From Erysipelotrichaceae bacterium (GTDB taxonomy: Bacteria > Bacillota_I > Bacilli_A > Erysipelotrichales > Coprobacillaceae), in the NCBI GenBank assembly GCA_021202205.1, contig JAJQDJ010000280.1, positions 1 to 7,889 of the forward strand: a stretch of 7,889 bases of DNA, written 5' to 3'. Position numbers and translations under genes: made by a program. A model generated the notes under the pieces. That model was given only the letters and a program-made list of their open reading frames with translations, was not told where the DNA came from and made no database searches. Below are positions 1 through 6,098 of the stretch, piece after piece (positions within the stretch are counted from its first letter, which is position 1; every line of letters begins with the position of its first letter).

Positions 1-71
1 CCCGTAAAGTCATTAACATATAATTTCTTAAAAATAAACTTAATGACATTGCCTTTAAAGGACGTTATTAC
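1..71 (-). other. 3' flank of the opp operon, no gene seen
   Basis: This is the sequence just downstream of the oppF stop codon. It contains an 8-bp inverted repeat, GTCATTAA at 9-16 and TTAATGAC at 40-47, separated by 23 bases, and a perfect 10-bp palindrome CCTTTAAAGG at 52-61. Neither is followed by a proper T-run in the direction of transcription, so I do not call a terminator. The operon may end outside the window, or these weak structures may mark a 3' end. The window stops here, so what follows oppF is unknown. Confidence 0.4.
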
Positions 72-1019
72 TTATCTAACTGTTTCTTGATCTGCCATCA
101 TGTTAGCAAATTCATCATCAGTTGCTAAAACATAATGTGTATCAGTTACATAATGTTCAGTACCAGCTTCATAATTCAAACCACTAGTTGCATAATCATA
201 TGATAAAGAAGTTCTCTTCTTTTCAAGTACTGGGTTTGGTTCAGGAATAGCTGATAATAATGATTTAGTATAAGGATGAATTGGATTAGAGAAGATTTCA
301 TCTGTAGTACCAGATTCAACCATATGCCCTAAGTGTAAAACACCAATATGATCAGAAATATACTTAACCATTGATAAGTCATGGGCAATAAATAATATGG
401 CACTTCCGTAATCACGTTGAATATTTTTCATCAAGTTAACAACTTGTGCTTGAATAGAAACATCCAATGCAGAGATAGCTTCATCAGCAATAATTAAATC
501 CGGATCCATAATCAATGCTCTAGCTATACCAATACGTTGTCTTTGACCACCTGAGAATTGATGAGGATAACGCATAGCATGTTCTTTAGATAGTCCAACT
601 AAATTAAGCAACTGATAAACCATTTCTGTTCTCTCTTCTTGAGTTTCATATAAATGATGAATATCTAGACCCTCACCAATAATATCAATAACTTTCATAC
701 GAGGATTCAAACAAGCCATAGGGTCTTGGAAAATCATTTGCATCTTTGTTCTCAAAAGCTTAATATCTTTTTCAGACATTTTACCTGAAATATCTTGTCC
801 ATTAAATACGATCTTACCAGCAGTAGGTTTATACAAACGAATAATACTTCTACCCGTTGTTGATTTTCCTGATCCAGATTCACCTACTAATCCATAAGTT
901 TGGCCAGGATAAATTTTAAAAGAAACACCATCAACAGCTTTAACTGTGAATTTTCTACTTACTTTAAAATGTTGTTTTAAGTTTTCGACCTCTAAAATAG
1001 GTTGTAATGTTTCGCTCAT
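72..1019 (-). CDS. oppF: Oligopeptide ABC transporter ATP-binding protein OppF (AmiF-like)
   Basis: This is one of the two cytoplasmic ATPases that power peptide import through OppB-OppC. The 315-residue protein has a complete nucleotide-binding domain: Walker A GESGSGKST at 46-54, Q-loop FQDP with Q98, signature FSGGQRQR at 155-162, Walker B LIIADE with D179 and the catalytic E180, D-loop SALD at 183-186, and switch histidine H213. The HPYTKSLL motif from residue 248 is the Opp/Dpp-specific C-terminal element. The remaining tail ends in HYVLATDDEFANM, which resembles the tail of streptococcal AmiF as I recall it, and has no cysteine cluster. The ATG overlaps the oppD stop as ATGA (4 bases), which suggests translational coupling. 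A strong AAGGAGG lies at 1030-1036, 10 bases upstream and inside oppD. Family and role are secure; the peptide range cannot be read from this subunit. Confidence 0.96.
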   Translation of the reverse strand: MSETLQPILEVENLKQHFKVSRKFTVKAVDGVSFKIYPGQTYGLVGESGSGKSTTGRSIIRLYKPTAGKIVFNGQDISGKMSEKDIKLLRTKMQMIFQDPMACLNPRMKVIDIIGEGLDIHHLYETQEERTEMVYQLLNLVGLSKEHAMRYPHQFSGGQRQRIGIARALIMDPDLIIADEAISALDVSIQAQVVNLMKNIQRDYGSAILFIAHDLSMVKYISDHIGVLHLGHMVESGTTDEIFSNPIHPYTKSLLSAIPEPNPVLEKKRTSLSYDYATSGLNYEAGTEHYVTDTHYVLATDDEFANMMADQETVR

Positions 1020-2104
1020 TCTATTCCAGCCTCCTTTTTCATATTTGCAATACGACGTTGTAATGATTCAGGCATATCTACATGTGGAGCTTTTTCATGC
1101 ATTAACCAACTTGCACACAAATGTGTATCACTACCTGGTACAGGGAATAAAGGTGGATCAATTCTCTTATCAATATTTAAAGCGAATTGATTACGAGGTG
1201 CAAAAGCGTCACCTTTAATTTCGTATGCCAAATTTGGTGGTGCACCAGGAATTGTATATAATTCTGGATCATTCGTACTTAAATCAGGCATTGCTGATAA
1301 TAGACCCCAAGTATATGGATGACGAGGATCATAGAATACTTCTTCAATTGTTCCTCTTTCTACAATCTTACCTGCATACATAACATTAACAAAATCAGCT
1401 ACCTTAGCTACAACACCTAAGTCATGCGTAATATAAATAACTGATAAATCTTTCTTTGATTGAATATCTTTAATCAATTCAAGAATTTTTGCTTGAATTG
1501 TAACATCCAATGCAGTTGTAGGTTCATCACAAATTAATACATATGGATCGCAAGATAATGCAATTGCAATAACAACTCTTTGTCTCATACCACCAGATAA
1601 TTGGTGAGGATAGTTATTCATACGATCTTTAGCATTTGTAATACCTACTAATTCTAATAATTCTAATGATTTAGCATAAGCTTCATCTTTTGTTTTACCA
1701 TAATGATAAATCATAGGTTCCATAATTTGTTTACCAATTGTCATAGTTGGATTTAATGATGTCATTGGATCCTGGAAAACCATAGCGATTTTACGACCAC
1801 GAATAATCTTACCCATTTCAGATTCGCTCATTTTAGTCAAATCTCTTTCATTTCTTTCTCCAGTATCTTCATCATACCAAACATAATTGATTTCTCCAGA
1901 GTCAATTGTAGCATTACTAGCCATGATACCCATAACTGCTTTCGTTGTTACAGATTTACCTGAACCAGATTCTCCAACAATTGCAATTGTTTCACCTTTA
2001 TGTAACTCAAGATTAACACCACGAATGGCATTGACTGTTCCATTTGTTGTCTTAAAAGAAATACGTAAATCTTTTATCTCTAATATTTTTTCTCTCTCTG
2101 CCAT
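1016..2104 (-). CDS. oppD: Oligopeptide ABC transporter ATP-binding protein OppD (AmiE-like)
   Basis: This is the second cytoplasmic ATPase and is expected to form a heterodimer with OppF. The 362 residues contain Walker A GESGSGKS at 44-51, Q-loop Q111 in VFQDP, signature LSGGMRQR at 169-176, Walker B VLICDE with D193 and E194, TALD at 197-200, and switch histidine H227. The HPYTWGLLSAMP motif starts at 262. In the C-terminal extension the usual CxFxxRCP-type cysteine segment is replaced by GDAFAPRNQFAL at 298-309. A single cysteine remains at 330 in CASWL, so an iron-sulfur cluster of the kind reported in some OppD/DppD proteins is unlikely. Similar cysteine-poor tails occur in streptococcal AmiE, from memory. 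The start lies 2 bases after the oppC stop, with AGGAG at 2113-2117 spaced 8 bases away. Confidence 0.96.
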   Translation of the reverse strand: MAEREKILEIKDLRISFKTTNGTVNAIRGVNLELHKGETIAIVGESGSGKSVTTKAVMGIMASNATIDSGEINYVWYDEDTGERNERDLTKMSESEMGKIIRGRKIAMVFQDPMTSLNPTMTIGKQIMEPMIYHYGKTKDEAYAKSLELLELVGITNAKDRMNNYPHQLSGGMRQRVVIAIALSCDPYVLICDEPTTALDVTIQAKILELIKDIQSKKDLSVIYITHDLGVVAKVADFVNVMYAGKIVERGTIEEVFYDPRHPYTWGLLSAMPDLSTNDPELYTIPGAPPNLAYEIKGDAFAPRNQFALNIDKRIDPPLFPVPGSDTHLCASWLMHEKAPHVDMPESLQRRIANMKKEAGIE

Positions 2105-2106
2105 AA

Positions 2107-3039
2107 TTACATCTCCTTCATTGTAGGATCTAATGCATCACGTAAACCATCACCAAATAAGTTGAAGCTTAACATCAATGCACCTAAAACTATAACAGGT
2201 ATCGCAACCATATGAGGATAAGACAAGAAATATGTAAATCCATCATTGATCAAAACCCCTAATGAGGCATTAGGCACAGTCAAACCTAAACCTACGAATG
2301 ACAAATATGCTTCATAGAAGATAGCATTTGGTATAGACATCATTGACATAACGATCAATTGTGAATAAATATTAGGTAAGATTTCTTTAAAGATAATAAA
2401 GAAACTACTTGCCCCTAATGTACGTGAAGCCAATACGAATTCTTCTTCTTTAATCTGTAAAACTTGTGCTCTTGTAATACGACTCATACCAATCCATTCT
2501 GTAAACATCAATGCAAAGATAATTGTCGTTAATGATGCTTCCAAAACAGTCATCAATAATGTTAAGACAACTAATGTAGGAATTGAGTTCAAGATTTCTT
2601 GAATACGTTGCATAACTTGGTCAACCATACCACCAAAGTATCCTGAAATCATACCATAAGTAACACCTACTACAACATCAATTGCTATAGCTGCAAATGC
2701 TACGATCAAAGAAACACGTGTACCAGTCCAAGTACGTACCCATAAGTCACGTCCAAAGTTATCTGTACCAAACCAATGTAAAGTTCCAGGGATCATGTTA
2801 GCTTCTGAAGAATTAATAGCATCAAATTTATATGAAGACAACATAGGCATAAATATAGCCATAATGATAATGAAAATAATGACAACAGCGCCTATAACAG
2901 CACCTTTGTTCTTTTTAAATCTTCTCCATACATCTAACCAGAAAGGAATATCAGGCATGACTTCATCTTTCATGATATCCTGATTATGTACAAATTCAAA
3001 ATCATCAGGTAAAAATTCAATATCTTTTAATTCATCCAT
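2107..3039 (-). CDS. oppC: Oligopeptide ABC transporter permease OppC
   Basis: This is one half of the membrane channel for imported peptides. The 310-residue protein starts with an acidic cytoplasmic stretch of about 40 residues, then a hydrophobic segment at about 47-66. The OppC-type motif HWFGTDNFGRDLW at 88-100 follows. Further hydrophobic segments lie near 110-135, 152-180, 225-250 and 275-295. The cytoplasmic EAA loop that contacts an ATPase is recognisable at about 198-223 (EEEFVLASRTLGA to LPN). The C-terminus FGDGLRDALDP at 295-305 is typical of OppC/DppC. The motif at 88-100 and the long N-terminal extension distinguish it from OppB. It begins 3 bases after the oppB stop, with AAAGGGGG at 3048-3055 as ribosome binding site, spaced 8 bases. 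The binding-protein-dependent permease family is certain; the peptide substrate is inferred from the operon. Confidence 0.95.
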   Translation of the reverse strand: MDELKDIEFLPDDFEFVHNQDIMKDEVMPDIPFWLDVWRRFKKNKGAVIGAVVIIFIIIMAIFMPMLSSYKFDAINSSEANMIPGTLHWFGTDNFGRDLWVRTWTGTRVSLIVAFAAIAIDVVVGVTYGMISGYFGGMVDQVMQRIQEILNSIPTLVVLTLLMTVLEASLTTIIFALMFTEWIGMSRITRAQVLQIKEEEFVLASRTLGASSFFIIFKEILPNIYSQLIVMSMMSIPNAIFYEAYLSFVGLGLTVPNASLGVLINDGFTYFLSYPHMVAIPVIVLGALMLSFNLFGDGLRDALDPTMKEM

Positions 3040-3042
3040 TGA

Positions 3043-3987
3043 TTAATCCCCCTTTCCAAGTCTGATTCTAGGATCGATAATTCCATAAAGAACATCAATA
3101 ACTAATACAATAATAATATACATAACCGCATATAAGAAGGAACATGCAAGTGTAACATTGTAGTCATTTTGTTGAATACTTGAAATCAACAATTTACCTA
3201 ATCCAGGTATACCACAAATCTTTTCTACAACCATTGTACCAGTCATGATATTAACCATAATTGGACCTAATATAGTAATAACAGGAATCAATGAGTTACG
3301 TAAAGCATGTTTAAAAATCAATGTTCTTTGATCAAGTCCTTTTGCTTTCGCAAGTATCATATAATCACTGCCCAATACACTAATCATCTCAGTACGTGTA
3401 AAACGTGCTACGTTTGCAATAACGCTCATTGACAATGCTATAATAGGTATAATTGATGATACAAACGGTTTAGAACTACTATATTGTGTCGGGAATAAAC
3501 GCCATTTAGCACCTAATAAATAAACCAACAATAAAGCAAATACGAATGATGGAATTGATACACCTATTACTGATATAATTGTAGAAAGAGAATCAATCCA
3601 TGTATTTTTATTCAATGCAGCAATAATACCTAACAAAATACCAATAACTGTACCAAGAATAGTAGCCATAACACCTAATCTAAAAGATATACCCATGGCA
3701 CTACCAACCAATTGTGAAATATTCATGTTTTTATTAATAACATAAGAAACACCAAAGTCGCCTGTTAACATATTTCTTAAATAATTCCAAAATTGAACCA
3801 TAACTGGTTTATCCAAACCATATTTAGCCATCAAAACAGCCAATTGAGCTTCAGTTAATTTTTCATCATTGAAAGGTGTACCAGGCATCAACTTTAACAT
3901 CAAAAACAAGACAAGAATAATGACGAACAATGTAGCAGCTGAAATAGCTAAACGCTTACCAATATATTTCATCATACCTTTATTCAT
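3043..3987 (-). CDS. oppB: Oligopeptide ABC transporter permease OppB
   Basis: This is the other half of the membrane channel. The 314 residues show the usual six-helix pattern: hydrophobic stretches at about 12-33, 100-124, 135-158, 178-197, 233-256 and 280-303. A large extracytoplasmic loop between helices 1 and 2 contains the family motif LMPGTPF at 33-39 and later TGDFGVS at 75-81. The EAA loop for the ATPase contact runs from about 208 to 235 (DYMILAKAKGLDQ to LIP). The protein ends with DPRIRLGKG, typical of OppB/DppB. The ATG is chosen because a purine run AAAGGGGGGG at 3995-4004 sits 7 bases upstream; M5 and M6 are worse placed. It is the first gene after the intergenic hairpin and starts the compact oppBCDF segment. 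Confidence 0.95.
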   Translation of the reverse strand: MNKGMMKYIGKRLAISAATLFVIILVLFLMLKLMPGTPFNDEKLTEAQLAVLMAKYGLDKPVMVQFWNYLRNMLTGDFGVSYVINKNMNISQLVGSAMGISFRLGVMATILGTVIGILLGIIAALNKNTWIDSLSTIISVIGVSIPSFVFALLLVYLLGAKWRLFPTQYSSSKPFVSSIIPIIALSMSVIANVARFTRTEMISVLGSDYMILAKAKGLDQRTLIFKHALRNSLIPVITILGPIMVNIMTGTMVVEKICGIPGLGKLLISSIQQNDYNVTLACSFLYAVMYIIIVLVIDVLYGIIDPRIRLGKGD

Positions 3988-3994
3988 ATGTCTT

Positions 3995-4004
3995 CCCCCC
4001 CTTT
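3995..4004 (-). promoter_or_regulatory. oppB ribosome binding site with a seven-G run
   Basis: The coding strand reads AAAGGGGGGG, 7 bases before the oppB ATG. It matches the anti-Shine-Dalgarno with one A-to-G difference and contains an uninterrupted run of seven G, notable in such AT-rich DNA. The oppC site (AAAGGGGG) has the same character, while oppA, oppD and oppF use AGGAG or AAGGAGG. Confidence 0.75.
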
Positions 4005-4019
4005 CGATTAAAATAAGGA

Positions 4020-4049
4020 AAGCACTTTATGGACTTCCATAAAGTGCTT
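4020..4049 (-). terminator. Intergenic stem-loop between oppA copy 1 and oppB
   Basis: AAGCACTTTATGG (4020-4032) and CCATAAAGTGCTT (4037-4049) form a perfect 13-bp stem with a 4-base loop, 35 bases after the oppA stop. On the transcribed strand it is followed by TTCCTTATTTT, which is T-rich but interrupted. It therefore looks like a leaky terminator or a 3'-end stabilising hairpin. Either would leave more oppA message than oppBCDF message, as is common for binding-protein genes at the head of importer operons. No other promoter for oppB is evident in the short gap. Confidence 0.8.
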
Positions 4050-4084
4050 CTATACTCATCCATTTTAATTTAAATCATTTATTT

Positions 4085-5713
4085 TTATGATTTAGTTACA
4101 TATTTAAAGATATAAGGTGTACCAACAGCATTATGAAGTAAACCACTTAAGCTACTGCTTGTTAATACTGCTTGACCTTGTTCAAATAAAACAATAACTG
4201 CAACTTCTGATGTTACGATGTTATTAGCTTCCATTAAGTAACTTTCACGAGTAGCTGCATCAGCTTCGTTACGAGCCAATTCCATTAAATCATCATATTC
4301 AGTATTAGAATATTTACCATAGTTGTTATTGCCAATTTGTGAAGTCTCTAATAAATTCAAGTAAGTTGTTGAGTCAGCATAGTCAGGACCCCAACGAGTT
4401 ATTGATAAATCAAAGTCTCCATCCTTTTGATATGAGTTAATACGAGATTGTTTTTGAGTAGCAACTAATTCTAATTCAACACCATCTAAAGCATTTAAAG
4501 CTTGTTGTAAGTAAGTAGCTGCATCATTAACACCTTCATCAGTACCATATAACAATGTAAGACTAATGCTATCAACACCTAATTCTTCTAAACCAGCATC
4601 AATATATTCTTGAGCTTTTTTTAAGTTATAATTAATTTCGTATTCTTCTAATAAATCACCGCATGCTTCAGCAAAGTCTTGACCATCAGAGTTAGTTGTT
4701 AATTCTGCTGGTACGAAACCACTTGCAGGAGATGAACCATCTTTTAAGATATTATCACACAAGTCTTCTCTATCGATTGCTGCAGATAAACCTTTGCGGA
4801 TATTTTCATTAGCTAAGTATTCATTTTCAAAGTTAACATGCAAATACCATAAGTAACCATTATTAATTGTACTATAGTATTCAGAATCACTATAAGAATC
4901 AACTAATGATGAAGAAATAATACAATAATCTAATTCTCCACTGTCAAATTGTAATGCAGCAGCTGATTGATCTTGCGCCAAATTAATTGTTACTGTATTA
5001 ACTTGTACAACATCAGCATCATAATAATTTTCATTCTTTGTTAAGACAACTTGACTATTTAAATCCCAAGTAGTTAATTCAAATGCCCCACAGAATAATA
5101 AATTATCAACTGTTGTTGCATAAGAATCACCTTTTTCTTCAGCAAATTCTTCGTTGATTGGGAAGAATGTTGGGAAAGCCAATAACTTATCAAAGAAACC
5201 ACAAGGACTTGCTAATTCAAATACTAAAGTGTAGTCATCAACAGCTGTAACCCCAATTTCGCTAGCATCTACTTCACCAGCGATAGCTGCTTCAGCATTC
5301 ACAATATTAACACCTTGTTCACCTAATAAATAAGCATATTCACTACTTACATTAATACAACGTTGTAATGCATAAACAAAATCGTTTGCAGTAACAGCAG
5401 TACCATTAGACCATGTTGTTTCTTTCAATGTGAAAGTATAAGTTAATTGATCGTCAGAAACTTCAACGCTATCTGCTAAACCTAATGTTAATGTGCCATC
5501 TTCAGCATATGTATAAAGACCTTCTTTGAAAGCTGAAATAACCTCAAATGAAGTTCCGTCAGTTGCTTGAGATGAATCTAATGACATTAAATCATTTTCA
5601 CTCATGATAACAACATCTGCGCTTGAACTATCGTCGCTACTACCACAAGCAGCTAAAGTAAATGCCATAGCACAACATAACATAGCAGATAATACTTTTT
5701 TCATTATTTTCAT
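4085..5713 (-). CDS. oppA: Peptide-binding lipoprotein OppA, copy 1 (operon-encoded)
   Basis: This is a cell-surface substrate-binding protein that captures peptides and delivers them to OppB-OppC. From the ATG at 5713 it is 542 residues, normal for family 5 (OppA/DppA) binding proteins. The signal peptide has MKIMKK, a hydrophobic core and lipobox LAAC, so C23 is the lipid-anchored residue, followed by a Ser/Asp linker. Family landmarks are WSNGT with TANDFVYA at 101-116, NIRKGLSAAIDRE at 304-316, WGPDYADS at 441-448, and YSNTEYDDL at 468-476. The frame could be extended to a TTG at 5734, but AGGAGA at 5721-5726 then sits inside it. That site is ideally spaced 7 bases before the ATG, so I prefer the ATG. 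The protein has six cysteines besides C23. It is strongly similar to the paralogue upstream, with about 89% identity in residues 241-381 by hand count. Substrate specificity is not visible. Confidence 0.95.
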   Translation of the reverse strand: MKIMKKVLSAMLCCAMAFTLAACGSSDDSSSADVVIMSENDLMSLDSSQATDGTSFEVISAFKEGLYTYAEDGTLTLGLADSVEVSDDQLTYTFTLKETTWSNGTAVTANDFVYALQRCINVSSEYAYLLGEQGVNIVNAEAAIAGEVDASEIGVTAVDDYTLVFELASPCGFFDKLLAFPTFFPINEEFAEEKGDSYATTVDNLLFCGAFELTTWDLNSQVVLTKNENYYDADVVQVNTVTINLAQDQSAAALQFDSGELDYCIISSSLVDSYSDSEYYSTINNGYLWYLHVNFENEYLANENIRKGLSAAIDREDLCDNILKDGSSPASGFVPAELTTNSDGQDFAEACGDLLEEYEINYNLKKAQEYIDAGLEELGVDSISLTLLYGTDEGVNDAATYLQQALNALDGVELELVATQKQSRINSYQKDGDFDLSITRWGPDYADSTTYLNLLETSQIGNNNYGKYSNTEYDDLMELARNEADAATRESYLMEANNIVTSEVAVIVLFEQGQAVLTSSSLSGLLHNAVGTPYIFKYVTKS

Positions 5714-5743
5714 GTCTTTTTCTCCTCTCTCCAAAATAATGGA

Positions 5744-5759
5744 ATGACATATACGTCAT
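5744..5759 (-). promoter_or_regulatory. Palindrome at the predicted transcription start of the oppA operon
   Basis: ATGACATATACGTCAT is a 16-base inverted repeat with one mismatched pair: ATGAC and GTCAT arms, with six bases between. Its upstream edge lies 6 bases after the -10 box, so it should begin at about +1. It could fold as a small hairpin at the 5' end of the mRNA or be an operator covering the start. I do not recognise it as a known regulator site. Confidence 0.45.
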
Positions 5760-5765
5760 GATTCG

Positions 5766-5794
5766 AGTATATAACACATTTACCCATATGTCAA
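5766..5794 (-). promoter_or_regulatory. Promoter of the oppA-oppBCDF operon
   Basis: On the minus strand TTGACA (5794-5789) is followed by exactly 17 bases and TATACT (5771-5766). This is a near-consensus sigma-A promoter. It predicts a start near 5759 and a leader of about 46 bases before the oppA ATG. It sits downstream of the terminator of the upstream gene, so the operon is probably an independent unit. The same module recurs before the paralogue at 7786-7814. Confidence 0.85.
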
Positions 5795-5804
5795 ACAATT
5801 TTTA

Positions 5805-6054
5805 TCGTTAAACATTAATTTTCTAGTGACTAATTTGTCCTTTTATAAAAATAAAGATGTTTAAATTCGTTTTAAAACAAATTATGCAAAAATATTTTTT
5901 AACTTGTATACAATTATGCACCCATATTTTGTGAATTTTTGTGATTCCCTTATCCGATAATCACATACACTCATTAAAACCACTATTAATACTTAACGCA
6001 AGCCTATTATAACACTATTTTATTACATTGCAATATTTTTATCATTCTTTTATC
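5805..6054 (-). other. AT-rich intergenic stretch with small repeats, no gene seen
   Basis: About 250 bases lie between the terminator of copy 2 and the promoter of copy 1. I see no open frame with a ribosome binding site on either strand and no riboswitch or T-box signature. It holds a direct repeat ATTATGCA at 5881-5888 and 5913-5920 (32 bases start to start), a perfect palindrome TTGTATACAA at 5904-5913, an imperfect dyad TGTTT/AAACA at 5858-5879, and a dyad GTGATT/AATCAC at 5941-5964 enclosing TTATCCGATAA. These could be regulator sites for the downstream promoter, but AT-rich DNA yields such patterns by chance. Confidence 0.5.
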
Positions 6055-6086
6055 AAAAAAAGACATAACTTTTAAAGTTATGTCTT
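6055..6086 (-). terminator. Intrinsic terminator of oppA copy 2
   Basis: On the minus strand AAGACATAACT pairs with AGTTATGTCTT (6086-6076 with 6070-6060). The loop is five bases, and an uninterrupted run of T follows (A6055-A6061 on the plus strand). It starts 12 bases after the stop codon. This is a textbook rho-independent terminator and separates copy 2 from the operon below. Confidence 0.93.
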
Positions 6087-6098
6087 CTCAATTTTGTT

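Noticed and set aside
1..71. Terminator for the opp operon from the repeats at 9-47 or 52-61
   Set aside because: One has a 23-base loop and no T-run, the other can form only three or four pairs; neither meets the standard of the clear terminator at 6055-6086.
946..1218. Plus-strand open frame of 90 codons overlapping oppF and oppD
   Set aside because: It lies antisense to two clear ATPase genes, has no recognisable domain, and reads like a shadow of the opposite strand.
1887..2126. Plus-strand open frame of 79 codons inside oppD
   Set aside because: It is antisense to the Walker A region of oppD and has no ribosome binding site or family resemblance.
2795..2983. Plus-strand open frame of 62 codons with hydrophobic residues inside oppC
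   Set aside because: The hydrophobicity mirrors the first membrane segment of oppC on the other strand; there is no independent support.
5714..5734. TTG start that would lengthen OppA copy 1 by seven residues
   Set aside because: The extension translates the Shine-Dalgarno sequence itself and puts acidic residues before the signal peptide. The ATG at 5713 has ideal spacing and matches the paralogue's start.
5858..5879. Imperfect palindrome TGTTTAAA/TTTTAAAACA as a catabolite (cre-like) operator
   Set aside because: The central CG context does not fit the cre consensus well, and the dyad needs a one-base bulge; such A/T palindromes are common by chance here.
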